NCBI GenBank assembly: GCA_964017195.1
Contig: OZ024894.1
Location: 33,473,184-33,537,183 of the forward strand
Reading direction: 5' to 3'
Length of the DNA: 64,000 nt
DNA from: Siderastrea radians
Lineage: Eukaryota > Cnidaria > Anthozoa > Scleractinia > Rhizangiidae
Position numbers and translations under genes: made by a program. The notes under the pieces were generated by a model. The model saw only the letters and a list, made by a program, of their open reading frames with translations, made no database searches and was not told the DNA's origin. Positions 49,603 to 62,333 of this stretch are shown here, in pieces; position 1 is the first letter of the stretch; the number at the start of each line of letters is the position of its first letter.

Positions 49603-51185
49603 GCGTTGTATAATAAAAGCAATAGTGTCCTTCTGTCTCAGGTCCTATGTGTGGTAGGTTCCCTCGGAAATTTGATGTTCAAACCTCATATAAGCCCTCG
49701 AACTACGTTCTCAGGCTAATATTTGTTGTGAACATCAAATTTCCTCGGGCAACCTATCACACGATAGTGCCTTCGACAGAAGAACTATATTGTTCAATTA
49801 GAAAGAGACTGTTCAAAGTTGAGCGTGTCCTAGCTATAGTTTACTGATCAAGCTAGCCAGTGCACTAGCTAGCTATTTACCTAGCGTTAAATATTAGAAA
49901 ATGCACAATAATAAGAAAAAAAGCTCTAGAACAGGCGACGATATTTCCATCATTTTATAACGAGTGCAAACATGGTGTGAACTAAAGTTGCCCGTCACCT
50001 AACTTGTTTGCGCTTAAACCTACACACAAAATAAGAAACAGAGCTTGTCATAAAAAAATTTGAAAAATGTGAGTTTTTAAATAAAATGTACAGTTTCTAG
50101 GATTTTTCATATTTAATGGAGATGCAAAGATGTCTTGGATTCAAGACTATCACCGAAATCTTGACCTATTTTAATAGTGATCTTTATTCATTTCCTAAAA
50201 AAGTACCCTTTGAAGATGTTTATGGCTTTTTCCCCTAAAAGAAAAAAAAATCTTTTCACTTTACTGTCCCTCGCAGTATGCTGGACGTGTGTTACATATG
50301 AACCTGGTACAGTGACCTGCAGAAATTTTTCATAGTTTCGATTTTCACCGGGGGTCGATTTGTTTCTTTGTGGCTGTGCCAGACTGATGAATTCAGGTTG
50401 TTTGTTACTACATTTTCCAGCAAGCACGTTTGCACGAACAAGAGAGGTTGTAGCAAGGTAAAGGCGTTTCAACTGAATCATGACAGTCATGTCACAAACA
50501 AAACCCAGTTGAAAACTACAAGCTTTGTGGTTCAGAGCATAATTTATAAGTTACTAGTAGTGATTCGAAGGTTCGCAGTTGTAGAAAACAGTAGATGAAT
50601 GAACTTTCACTCGTGAGCAATCGATTCCTTAACTCTCTTACAAAGATTTACGAACAAACACTGGATTTTTTCCAAAGCCATGTTGCCCAAGAAAAGCTAG
50701 CAGGTTACTTGAATAGATAGTCGTTGAACTGAAAGTGGAACTTTTATCGACCCCATGTCATACAAACGTTTTGCCAGCTGAGTGATGTTAAACGTGCACA
50801 GATATGGCTCCGAGTATAACCTAGTCATTCTTAAGACTGGCTGTAAACAGTTACCCCCCTCATTTCGTCTTGACAAAAAGTGTGATTTCGATAATTAAAT
50901 AAGTTAAATAAATAAATAAATAAGTTAAATAAATAAGTAAATAAATAAATAAGTAAATAAATAAATAAATAAATAAATAAATAGGTGAGTCAGCCAGTCA
51001 GTCAGTAAACAAATAAACTTGAAAAACTGAAAACGAAGGTAAACCAACGAAGGTGATCGCATAGGACGGCCTCAAGTTTTAAAAGTCTGAGACGTGCTGT
51101 GTAACACGTGTAACATTTAATTAATATGTATAATTTTTATGCAGAAGGAACACGCTCGTTTGATCACATGCACGTATACTATAAG
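49603..51185. other. Non-coding stretch with an AAAT microsatellite
   Basis: (AAAT/AAGT)n at about 50895-50985. No supported gene; upstream flank of the MS4A-like paralogue. Confidence 0.45.
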
Positions 51186-51353
51186 ATGGCGAATAGCTCG
51201 GCAACCGTTGTTAAAATTGCGAGAGTTCTTGCCATTGCACACATTGTCGTTGGTGTTTTGTTGATCCTTTTCGGCATTGGCGACCGTTTAACCGCAGGTC
51301 CATTTTTTTGGGCTACTGGTTTCATATATTTTGGAGTATGGAGCGGCCTTTGG
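51186..51353 (+). CDS. MS4A/CD20-like membrane protein, exon 1 of a paralogue
   Basis: A 56-codon exon from ATG 51186 (MANSSATVVKIARVL) to a donor TGG|GTAAGT at 51353/51354, phase 0. It encodes TM1 (VLAIAHIVVGVLLILFGIG) and the start of TM2 with the FIYFGVWSGLW pattern typical of MS4A family proteins. The upstream ATG at 51126 is in frame but the added 20 residues do not look like the family. Exons 2-4 were not found downstream in this window; the intron start aligns with that of the copy at 18762. It could be a live gene with distant exons or a partial duplicate. Confidence 0.65.
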
Positions 51354-52092
51354 GTAAGTTGTCATTGTGGCTTGATCATAGAATGCTGTTCTTATTTCAG
51401 GACTGTGCTTTGAAGGCATAACACCGTTCAAGCTAACAAACTAAAGTAAAGGTTTAAGAAATTTTCGTGATTGAATTTCGCGACTGTCGATAGTTTGTTT
51501 ATAGGCAAAGCTAGCGGGAAGACATATGCAAATTCCTTCAATTTAAGCTTCCGTAAAAACCACATACTTATATATTTATATACTATATATATATTTTTAA
51601 GATTCAAGTTTCATACTTGAGGAAAGTGCGAACATTACAGCTTTAGGTTCCACTTTCGATTAGCGTTGAAGATTATCTGATAAGGTTTATTTTTAAGATA
51701 TGTCTGGAAAGAGTTCTTTTGTATTTCGATATATTGTTTCACAGCAAAACAGGAAGCAGATCCAAACGTAGTCGTTTAGCTATTGAAATTTGAAGTACAT
51801 GTAGCCCAACGTTGCCACCAGTGTTATATTATTGATCACATTTCCTCGATTTCTGAAGATGTAACAGTTCTGAACTCAGTGAACTAATTATAACTTGTAA
51901 CTGTTCAAGAAAGACTGTACTTAAATTATTCTAGTAACCACAAATATGTTCCGGACTGCTTAGCTGGTGAGTGACATTAAGGGGCAAATATCTCGCTTTT
52001 GTAACGTACGTAATTTTTATCTTGTATTGATCTCCTGATGAGGTATAGTTTTGACAGCGGAGCCGCCATGAGCGACGCCGACCACAAGAAAA
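51354..52092 (+). other. Intron-like stretch of the MS4A-like paralogue
   Basis: 51390-51700 aligns with 18890-19300. The rest shows no feature. Confidence 0.45.
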
Positions 52093-52850
52093 TATAGTGT
52101 TAACCCCGCTTACTCGAACTCCCAAGGTAAACGAACAACAGTTCGAGTTAGCAAGGGCGTCGAGATAACGGGGTTGGTGTTGAATTTCAAGTATCCTGTT
52201 AATTTTTAAAAAGGTACATGGATCGAGGTTTTATTATACTTTTACAATTACGAGCCATTTTGGTGGTACTTACAAGACTCTGCCAGCTGTGACTTAAGGC
52301 GCTGTTACACTAGGCAATCTTTGTTTGCAACTTGTCTGGCAATTTTGTTGGGATACAAGTTGCAGGAAACATTGCCCAGTGAAACATACCCTAAAATGAA
52401 CATGTCTCGGATTTTTTTTTGGTGCCGCAATCGTTGCGAGAAGTAGAAGCTGGTACTACTTTTCGCAACGATCCTTGTACCACTGCAACGAGTTTTCCCA
52501 GAGTTGCGTAGAGGTGTTACACTAGGCAACGTTGCGTGCAACTTGTCTCGCAATGGCGCAAATGAAATTGCGGGACAAGTTGCAAGAAAATGTTCGTGTT
52601 ACAGCGCCTTTAACATGACTTACTTTAAGTTTGTACATTTCAGTCACGTTGCTGACTTTGCCTATCTTCGCAACTTCTTCGACGGGTCTTCCTCTGAAAC
52701 CAAGCTTGAGTTAGCGGGGAGTTCGAGTTAACCGAGTTCGAGTCAGCTGATAGTAAATGACTGAAAATAGGGTCAAATCCCGGGAAAATCGAATTTTGTT
52801 CGAGTTAGTGGGGAGTTCAAGTTAACCTAGTTCGAGTCAGCCGAATTCTA
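52093..52850. mobile_element. Inverted-repeat element of pogo type, with nested MITE
   Basis: The left end (TTACTCGAACTCCCAAGGTAAAC, shortened, then GTTCGAGTTAGC) is mirrored at the right by GTTCGAGTTAGTGGGG and GTTAACCTAGTTCGAGTCAG, which ends near ATTCTACTGTA. Borders are approximate. Confidence 0.45.
52297..52613. mobile_element. MITE with GGCGCTGTTACAC termini, about 317 bp
   Basis: AAGGCGCTGTTACAC at the left is mirrored by GTGTTACAGCGCCTT at the right. Sub-terminal TTGCAACTTGTC / GACAAGTTGCAA copies occur on both sides. Nested inside the preceding element. Confidence 0.8.
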
Positions 52851-52959
52851 CTGTACCGCTTGCCATAGAACTGGAGTTTTGTGAATGCAGTTCACTTTTG
52901 TCACCTTTGCTGAATCAAAGAAGAAGCTGTTATTCATAACATCGATTATTTTCATATAG

Positions 52960-53110
52960 GCATCTCAACGGAAAATTTATAGCTCGACGCGCGATAGCAA
53001 AACATTGCCAGAACTTTATTCCCAAATTGTTCAAGTCATTGTGGGATCGATTACTCTTTCAAATGAAGTTTGTCAGTCCTGTACAAGGAAACTACGGCCC
53101 GCTCTGGAGC
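52960..53110 (+). pseudogene. Fragment similar to the C-terminal half of a ZAD-like zinc domain
   Basis: After a possible acceptor (TTTTCATATAG) the frame reads RKIYSSTRDSKTLPELYSQ and SNEVCQSCTRKLRPALEL. The CxxC with flanking residues resembles SSRVCNSCARKIRNLCRL of the ORF at 62642. The first CxxC is not in this segment. Probably an exon or captured exon fragment. Confidence 0.35.
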
Positions 53111-56100
53111 TCAGTTTTTTTCACAGTTTTTTCACAGCCGTCTCTTGCTCTACCGTGTTTGTCTTGTATTGGTCTAGTGACGTGGTTGAATAAAAGGAGC
53201 AAAACATTCTCCTACCGTGGTACTAAGCATCGATAAGCAACGATTTGAACTAGATTGTGACATTCAAAATATTCAAACGACGGCCTTTTAATGTTTTAAT
53301 TCTGCTCTCTGGCTGAGCCATAGATAGATTTTTTTTTATTCGCTTAGTTTATTTCTTTTGGTATATATTTTTTATTTCTGCCAATATTTATACATGCAGT
53401 TGCATCTAGAAACTAAGCTAGTTTTTCTAGTTTAAACAGAACCCTGTTCTGGCAATCAAAGACTGACTGATATGCAAACACACACTTACAAGTCAGAAAC
53501 CAAAATAACAGAGCTATAGGTTGAAATTACGCTTTGAATTGTACGCTTGAATTTACCGTACTTCTGAAACGATTTAATGCTTGCTGGTAGATCACTAAAC
53601 GCACGCAAAACTCGAGGACTTTTTAAAACCGAAAACTGAAAGTAAACCTTCATTAGTACTTTTGTCTAGTTGCACTGGCAGCAGTTGGAATAAAAGGTTT
53701 GCATGCCTAGAATTAGAATTGTAGAACTAATACGCACGGATGTGTAGGTGTCTTGCCATCTGAAGACTTTTAAACAAAGATGGATTTCAGATACCACGTG
53801 AAACACTAATTCTTACTTATAACACTTTGGTATAACCTCATTTTGACTACTGCAGTGTTGTGTGGAGCAACTGCAACAAAAAGTCCTCCTCGAAAGCTCC
53901 ACAGAACAACCGTCACACAGACGAGATCTAGTGGTTGTTGATGTTTGTTTGTTCTTTCAAATTGTTTTCTGCAAGTAGCATTCTTGTATCTTTTCTGACC
54001 AATATTTTTTTCCTGGGGTGGTTAATGCTTGTTCTCTTTCAACGATAGTAACAATGTAAAGTTTAAAAAAATCTCGCTAAATGTTCGGGGAATTGTGCTT
54101 TTTGATTTCTGCTCTCTGAAAGAAACATAACAGCGCCGAAAAAATAAAAAAACAACGAAGATATAAAGTAGAGACCACTGATTCCAGCACTGTGATGAAA
54201 CAAATCTACAATTTTTGGTTGGGAACTATGTCAGTGACGAAATGCTAGGAATACAAACTGACCTGGACTGTAACTGGCAGTCATTTTTTTCTCTCGAGAG
54301 AAGTGCGCTAACAGAGAAACGCGCTAACACAAAGATTCTTGAGAGAAGTGCGCGAAGAGAAAGGCGCTCTTCTTGCAACTCAACAACAAAATAATCTATT
54401 CTAACAGCACACCGCAGTGAATATCTTTGTTTTTAAAGCTACTTCTCTCAAATTTTGCGTGAAATCAGTGATAAACGATACGCGACAGACGTTTTTACAC
54501 CAATAGCAGGAACCCACGGAGACCCTAGTGATCTGATAGCTGTCAGATCTTTTAAAAAAGTAACAATTAAGACAAAATATCTCTGACATAGCCCGAAGAT
54601 ACAGCGAAGGTACTCTCTTGGGAATACCGAAGATCTCTCGACCATGAGAGCTCACGAAGATCACCACAGGAATGTGCTCAGCCCCACCACAATAGCTCGT
54701 AGTTGCTATAGCAACCACGAGACATGAGACAAAAACCCCAAAATCGCGCGGCACTTGTTAAGTAGTGTAATATTTCTTAGATTTCTACAATCTAAAAAAT
54801 ACTGAGCGTAAGCTTGCAATTCAACTCCCCCGTACTTGATACTTTGAAAAGGGTTACAGTGGTGCGGTGTGTTGGAACAGCCAACCTCTGAACATAAGAC
54901 AAGCTTCGTCACCATGATTTTCCGAAGCAGGGGGGGATAGAAGCGAGGCCTGGGACCGAGAAACGATGTTCTCACAACTTGCAAAGCGGTCCAGTCAAAA
55001 CGTGGACAGCGGTGTTCGTCATAATAAATATTTCCAATCGACGATCAACTTATATGAAATAGTTTTCAAAATTTATGTGTATTTTGTCGGGGGAAGTAAG
55101 CGGTGAGCGGCTAATCTCTCATGGAACTTACTGTCAGTTTCGTACAAGAGAGTATTCGATGGAAGGGACATCGATAAAGACGCTTCTGTTTTCGCACTGT
55201 CTTGTTTGCTGCAGTGGCGAGTGGATCAGCTGCGAGTTGTACGGCAGTCACGTTTCGTTTGTTTATACTAGGAGAACAGGTTTGCGTCAAGCGTTTCAAA
55301 ATTGAATACTAGAATTAGATAATTCAATTTAGATAAACTTCTCACCGAGAGAAAGCGCTTGAACTATTTAGGATTTTATTTTTTGTACTCTGCGACGTAA
55401 TTTTGGTCTTTGTCTATATTCGTCTATCGCTGAACTGATGCATGTGATAAATAAAAATAGTGTCAATGTTTCTTTTTACATCTCATTCTGTAAGGAATTG
55501 ATAGCATGAGATGAGACAGTTATGGCTGTACTCGGTTTGCATGTGTTCCTCCAGCGTGGTCTAAATAAATTGCAACGGGAAATGTGCCATAAAACATCGA
55601 TGGAAATAAATTCAATGGAAACTGCTATAACCTAATGCATGGAAACAATACCTACGCACAAAATACGACTTTTATTATCAATAATCCAGTTATGTGTTAA
55701 CAAGATCATTTCACAGCTCAGTACTTTGAACCCGATCCCAGTTTTTAACCCAGCTTCAGAAAATTCTATCTGATTCTATATATACAGTCCATCAGCAAAG
55801 ACTGGATTGATTGAAGCGCTGCTATTCTATTTTGCGACTAAAAAAACTCCGAGAGTAAACTTTTGTCTTCATAAAAGACAAAATGCACGAAAACATGATG
55901 AAAGTGTAAAATACAATCAATTCGTCAATTACCTAAACGAAGGGACAAAACCGAATCCGCCGCCTTTGGCCGCCATAATTTTTTCCCTTCAGCGTCCGAG
56001 TTCCGTTGGAACAGCAACATCTGCGCACGCGTAGGAGGCATATCCGCTGACTAGAACCTCACAGATTGCTTCGCAAGGTGTGAGAACAGCGTTTGGATTT

Positions 56101-56410
56101 CATTTAAGAGAATGTATGGGAAGTTGCTTTCCCCACCCTGTCCGAAGCTAGAGGCCTTATTTAAGTGCGAAAGCGGCGTTCTACGCCGCATTCGTGAAAT
56201 ATTTGTGGTCGATTGTAATTACTTTAGCTGTCAACTCCATTGTTTGAAAGAAGCAAGAATATGAACGCTCACAGCTAGAACCATGTCTTCTAGCTGTCAA
56301 CACTGGCCAATTTGGAGTTTTTTTAACGAGGTTCTGTCATCTCTTGGCACAATCCACTAGTTACGATCCAAGCACAGTTTACCAGCAATGAATGGAATTC
56401 AGGAAAACTA
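53111..56410. other. Non-coding stretch
   Basis: No supported gene. One perfect 14-bp palindrome GTTGCTATAGCAAC at 54702-54715 fits the RFX X-box consensus. The minus-strand frame at 54401-54754 has no recognised domain. Confidence 0.4.
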
Positions 56411-56583
56411 GACTACGAGCAGTCTCTCTTTCCACTCAGGGATAGTCAAGGAAAACGAACATCGCTTACTACACTAGCGGTTCAACACGTGCGTCACGTT
56501 TCAACGCGGCAGGCGATTTCGCGCTCGCTCGCTTGTTCGTTTTCCTCGACTATCCCTGTGCGGAAAGAGAGACTACTCGTAGT
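56411..56583. mobile_element. MITE with 50-bp inverted termini
   Basis: GACTACGAGCAGTCTCTCTT at the left is mirrored by AAGAGAGACTACTCGTAGTC at the right. The inner AGGGATAGTCAAGGAAAACG also pairs with CGTTTTCCTCGACTATCCCT. TA flanks both ends. 173 bp. Confidence 0.85.
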
Positions 56584-57066
56584 CTACAGGGAATTGCAGT
56601 GTTATTTCATAGTACATGTACTGTCTACAATTTGGAACAAAAAAACAGCGAGCGAACGAGATATGCTGCAAATTGTTTGTCTAGCAATTTAGTTATTTTA
56701 GGGACATCATAGATGCCGCGAGTTTTGCTTTATTGTACATTCAAATTGTACATTTAAGGCCGCAAAATTAAATCGATATCCGCTCGTTCCAAAAACAAAC
56801 GTTAACCTCTGAGCTTGCTCCTCCTATTTACAAATCATTGAAATATCTACCAGAACAAATCATGGACCTTTTGTCTGATCGCTATAAACTCCAAGCAATC
56901 GTTTTATATAATGTGGCATTCCGAGAGATCGCTAGCTTGAATAATTCGAAAAAATCAGGCAACAAAAGTTGGCAACACAAACCAATGACAACGCTAACGT
57001 GAATAGCCGCTAAATATTCTCTACATTTATATCACCGGGCTCTACGTCTGCTACGTGAAATCATGC

Positions 57067-58070
57067 CACAGCAAAGGATGGATTTTGTCACCTCAGAGGC
57101 TTGGGAGCGGCGCCTGAAAGCTTTGTCTGAAGGACAGAAAATCCTTAGAACTAGTGTAGGAAAACATTAAACGCTGAGTTACCTTCTTAAAATTATTCTA
57201 CAGCAAAGGATGCATGGACGCAGCGCCTGAAAGCTTTCTCTGAAAATCCCTAGAACTAGTTTAGGAAAAATGTTTAATGTTAAGTGATCTTCTTAAAATT
57301 ATTCTATTGCAAAGGATGGATATATTGTCACCTCAGAAGCTTGGGCTTGGCGCATAAAAAAAACTTTCTCTGAGGGACAGAAAATCCCTAGAACTAAATT
57401 AGGAAAACGTTTAATGTTTAGTAGCCTTTAAATTATTCTATAGCAAAAGATGGATTTTTTCACCTCAGAAGCTTGGGTGCGGCACCTGAAAGCTTTGTCT
57501 GAAGGAGAAAAAAATCGCTGGAACTAGTCTAGGAAAAACGTTTAATGTTTAGTGATCTTCTTAAAATTTTTCTATAGCAGAAGATGGACTTTGTCACCTC
57601 AGAAGCCTGAAAGCTTTCTCTGAGGGACAGAAAATCTCTAGAACTCGTTTAGGAAAAACGTTTAATGTTTAGTGATCTTCTTAAAATTATTCTATAGCAG
57701 AAGATGGATTTTTTCACCTCAGAAGCTTGGGCGCGGCGCCTGAAAGCTTTCTCTGAGGGACAGAAAATCTCTAGAACTAGTTTAAGAAAACGTTTAATGT
57801 TTAGTGATCTTCTTAAGATTATTCTATAGCAGAAGATGGATTTTGTCACCTCAGAAGTTTGGGCGCGGCGCCTGAAAGCTTTCTCTGAGGGACAGAAAAT
57901 CCCTAGAACTAGTTTAGGAAAAACGTTTAATGTTTAGTGACCTTCTTAAAATTATGCTACAGCAAAGGATGGATTTTGTCACTTTAGAAGCTTGGGCGCG
58001 GCACCTGAAAGCTTTCTCTGAAGGACAGAAAATCCCTAGAACCAGCTGAGGGAAAAAGATGAATGTTTAG
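57067..58070 (+). repeat. Minisatellite of exon-like units, eight copies of about 110-133 bp
   Basis: Copies begin near 57067, 57200, 57307, 57438, 57571, 57692, 57824 and 57958. Most units have TTCTATAGCAG, which resembles a splice acceptor, followed by ATGGATTTTGTCACC and a short ORF that reads MDFVTSEAWARRLKAFSEGQ in the consensus. Five or more copies keep most of this reading frame. Third-position and conservative changes are mixed with indels. Confidence 0.8.
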
Positions 58071-60349
58071 CGACCTAGTTAAGATTATCTCACAGGAGCA
58101 CCTTGGTGGAGTATTTTGGCGGGATTTCCGGTTTTGGCGGGCTTTTATGAGGGCTTGTGCTTTTAATTGAAAATGAAGAAATAATACCGCTTATATTGCG
58201 AAAATATTCTTGAATCAAAAACTCTCAAAATTACAACAAGAGTTTCAGGCATCTGCTTTCCTACATTGCAGAATAAAAGTTTCCTTCCGGACGGATTGCT
58301 GAGTATTCTACAAGGAAGCGTTGTTTGTCTGTATAAAGACGTTGACAAGACAATGAAAATAATTCATTATATTGCATCGGAACTGTTCACAAAAACACTG
58401 CGTACATACCTTTCTATGCCACCCTGTTTGGTCCATTTTTCAGACACTTACCGACGGCCCCTGCACTGAAATTTTCCTGAATTTTCTTCCCAGAGATCTT
58501 AAACCTTTACTTCGCACAGCCGCCGACTGCCACCGACAGCAAATCCAAACAAAAGCGTTTTCAACGTTGTTGGTTGCCAAAAATGAAGTCATATTGTGGA
58601 TCTGTTGGTTGGGACTCGATCGAGAATATCGGATGGTGATTCAAAGCACTAATGAATGCCCAGATACGTTAAAATATTCCAACACATTTCGTGTAAAGAC
58701 GGTCAGCAAAATCATTATTCCTAGGTATCTGTCACAAGAGATCAAGTTATCATTTTCATGGCTAACTATTGGTAGACATTAACCACAAAAGTCTGTTTTT
58801 TACTGTGCGCAAAGAAAAGAACAACATTGACAGACAGAGATTTTTTTTGCTCACAGTTGAAGTGCGAAAGGGAAAATGCGAAAACTAATTACTCAATTAA
58901 CCCGTGACCACAAAGCGTGTCATTACCATGGAAATGGAGTCTCCTGCCGCGCGCAATAAAATCGAGCCTCTAGCTTGGCAAACAATGAACATTTTATTTA
59001 TAAATACGGCGTTCTTGTAAACCAGGATTTTTTTCCTTGGATAAAGCGTAGTTAATATTGTTAGGTAATGCTAGGAGTTTTGCATTCCGCATAACTTGAA
59101 CGATCTACTGTGTCTAAATAACGGTACTATTATTATTGCTATTTATTACTATTACTATTGCTCAACTGAATCAACTGGATACTAACCACAGTTATGAAGG
59201 CTTTACTGATCCACAGCTGCCCCTTGCGCACACACAGAGACCAAAAAACAATAACGGTATTAAAGAGAGTTATCAACTCTAATCCAGAGAGAACTTTGCG
59301 CGATCTGTACAGTGTCCCTGAAGTTTTGAAAAAATTTTGAAAAAATTCTCCCGATGTAACTGACGTGCCCTTTCCACGGTCAGAGTTTGATCGGTGACAA
59401 GCCCTGGATATTTAAACTTCTTTACCCTTTCTAGAGTTTGTTCTAGATTACTTTCTAGAATTATTTGTTTTATGGTAGTCTTTATTAAAACTGGCCGCCA
59501 TATAGCTTTCATTGTTTGGCTCATCCTGAACTGATAGTCAATAATGTTGTGAAACAATGTCAGAAATATCCAATCCTCGAAAGTTTGGGTGTCGGTTTTA
59601 AAGGGTTACAAGTTGTCCGTAGCACAAATTAAAGAGCTTTGTGGACTGAACTTTGGAATATTAACCTGTATCCTTTATACATGTTATAGTTACAGCAAAT
59701 TACGCCAAGAATGTGGAAATTATAATTGGTTTGAACTCGCGATTTTAGATAAGTGCTAAACTTTATGTAGGGTAGTATATAGATTTAGCCAAGCCTAAAA
59801 GCGAAACCGCCAAGGAATAAACTGGTGTTTGTTTCTCAAAAATAGTCCTGAAACTTTTCAGTCTGAAATGTATTTCGGGGCTTTCTTTGGCTTGTTCGCT
59901 TTCGAAAAGTGTTTCTCAAAAAGCCCAAAAGTGTTCCGAATTGTCCTCCAATATTTTGGGGATCTGTTCTGTAAAACCAAGCTCGAAAGGTCATTCTAGA
60001 GGCTGAGCACAGCTTAATTATTTTTTTTCGGACATCAAACTGAACACATATTTTACTCACGAGCCTTCTTGCTTGGCGTTTGCAATGTTTCCATATCCTG
60101 TCATTAACTGTCAAGGCTTGTCAAATCTCCTTGGATTACTGGCTGTTCGCTTGAATGAACTTGAAACGGCGCTCATGTACAACAACAAAATTTTAAATGG
60201 GTTATCTTCATCGCGTTCGGATGTTAACAAATAACATGAACTGCCCCTGTTAGTCTGGTCAAAAATTTATACTGGCATTTCACCGGCATTTTACTGGGAT
60301 TATCCGAAAGAAAGGATTTTGGGAGCTTTGAAGCACTTGTAATAATTTT
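58071..60349. other. Non-coding stretch, with a possible LINE remnant at 59279-59560 (minus)
   Basis: The minus-strand frame at 59279-59557 contains LERVKKFKYPGLVTD, which resembles the FKYLG-type segment found near the C-terminus of non-LTR reverse transcriptases. This is too little for a firm call. The 136-codon plus-strand frame at 58372-58782 has no recognised content. Confidence 0.3.
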
Positions 60350-60889
60350 ATCGAAGAAATGTCGCGTAGGCTTTTATAGCAGCCATGAAAAAAATTCGAG
60401 CACTTTAAAGAACACTCATTACTTACCAGATAAAATAGCTTTAAACTCAAAACTGCTTTGCTTATAGTTACTTAAGTAACCCTTATATTTCGTTCTCTAA
60501 CTTGAGACCATCAAGATTGAAAACAAACAAACACCAAACATGCCTAACTCTATGGCATGTTTTGCAGCTGCAAATTGTTTGAAATTTGAACGCTTTTAGA
60601 AATGCACAGAATTGTTTTTGATAGCTTTTCGGATATAATAGGTTTAAACCGACAACTGCTTCGCTTATAGTTTTTTAAATAACTGTTATATTTCGTTCTC
60701 TAACTAGAGACCATCAAATTCAAAACAAACAAACAAACAAACACCAAACACGCTTTAAATTATGCCGCCATAAGTTTTGCGGAAGCAAAGTAAGCCTAAT
60801 ATAAAGTTACCCGCTTTGAGGAACGCACAAAACTGTTTTCGGAAGCTTTTGGGATAAAATAGCTTTAAACCGACAACTGCTTCGCTTAA
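60350..60889 (-). repeat. Dispersed repeat R2, inverted fragments
   Basis: Two or three diverged copies of AAAATAGCTTTAAAC...AACTGCTT[CT]GCTTATAG lie head to tail (60435, 60640, 60855), complementary to the R2 copies at about 22010-22130 and 46950-47080. Confidence 0.65.
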
Positions 60890-61895
60890 AAGGTTATTTG
60901 TATTGAAAACTTCTAGGACTGGAAAATCGACAATTGCACAAAGAGATGTACCCGACAGTCAAAATTGAAAGCAATTATTCGTCGTAATCTCACTGAAGTG
61001 ATGCTTGTGCAGCTAGTTGTATTGCGACTGTGCTTAGACCTACTGTTATGAAAAAACAAACAAAATAATGGACAGAGAAATCATGTTTGAAAAAAGTTTA
61101 TTCGAAAACCGTAAGTTTATACTTAAATGCAATTCGCGTTACACTTCCCATATCGTGGGTAGGTCCACGCGAGTGAAATCGGCTGAGCACGGCAAAATAT
61201 TCAAGACTACATCTGTCACAAATCTGAGCGCGTTTTCTAAACATTTTTTGAAGTCAAAAGTAAATGACACATTTCTAATGACATAAATTAAATTCCCATT
61301 TCAAAACGTAATTTCTTTGACCGTAATACTCAAAATCATGTACCTTAGACCCTTTAAAAACTTCACTTACTCGGTTATGTATGTTTCAGAACAGGGCAAG
61401 CTCTCCGCCGTGAAGAAAACAAAGCGATGAAGTCCTTTGAAGGCAGCTTTTGTAACTTGAACTTTTCGCCGTCTACCAGTATTCTTTTGAACTTTTTCTT
61501 TCCATTTATAAATTATTAGATTTTTTTTTGTCAAGTATAAAACTTCAATACTCTCGTGCAATCGTTTTGCTAAAGAAGCTTAAGCCTTTAACGAAACCAC
61601 TTTTTCAAAAGTGTCGATGGCCATGCGATTTCTCGCCAAGAAAAACGCCGGTTGCCCAAAAGCACCGCGCAATTTCCCGCCAAGAAAAGATGGCATTCTC
61701 TACCCCCCTCCCCCGTTGGTTTGTCTTGGGACTCCCCTCCCCCTCCCGCAGAGTCTGTGCGGACGGACGGACGGACGTACGGACGGATGGTCACATGACT
61801 ATTACGTCACAGCCAAAATTTCTCGGATCGATAGGTTACCAAATTTGCTTAGCAATGGTGCTCCGTTGGCGGGCTTTGCCTGCAGGCTCTGCTAT
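60890..61895 (-). repeat. Dispersed repeat R1, inverted copy 3
   Basis: The reverse complement of 19467-20460: CACAGTCGCAA.., the TTCAGAACAxGGCAAGCTCTC block, GACGGACGGACGGACGT and AACCTATCGATCCGA are all present in the mirrored order. A (GAAAA)n tract follows at 61903-61935. Confidence 0.8.
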
Positions 61896-62333
61896 TAAAT
61901 TAAAAAAAAGAAAAGAAAAGAAAAGAAAAGAAAAATGCTTCTTTGAGGCCCATTTTTCTCGATAATCAATTAAAACAATCTACCTTCAGATAAGACAAAG
62001 GTGACAGCGACATCGATTGACCACTAACTGCTGATTGGGCTTTCTACGTCTGCAAAGACTTTCAACTCACGGCACCTATCCAACACGGCACTTCCGTAAG
62101 TGGGTGCCGTTATGAAATTAATCGGACGCAATTGAATTCAAACCTTCGAATTAGTGTGATTATGATCGCACATCGCATGGGCATTTAATTGCCTTTGAGC
62201 TGGAGATTGTACAAAAAAAATTCGACAACAACAGCAACAACCATAACAAACGTACAAGAACAAAGAAAGCAACGCCACCTAGAAACCGACATAATAGATG
62301 GTACGAAAATTTGTCACATAGACTAGACGCATT

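Noticed and set aside
53005..53236. Two overlapping frames taken as a full gene
   Set aside because: Only the short stretch up to about 53110 resembles a domain; the remainder is Phe/Ser-rich low-complexity sequence.
58372..58782. 136-codon plus-strand frame after the exon-like minisatellite
   Set aside because: No family features, and several short frames overlap it; not enough support for a gene.
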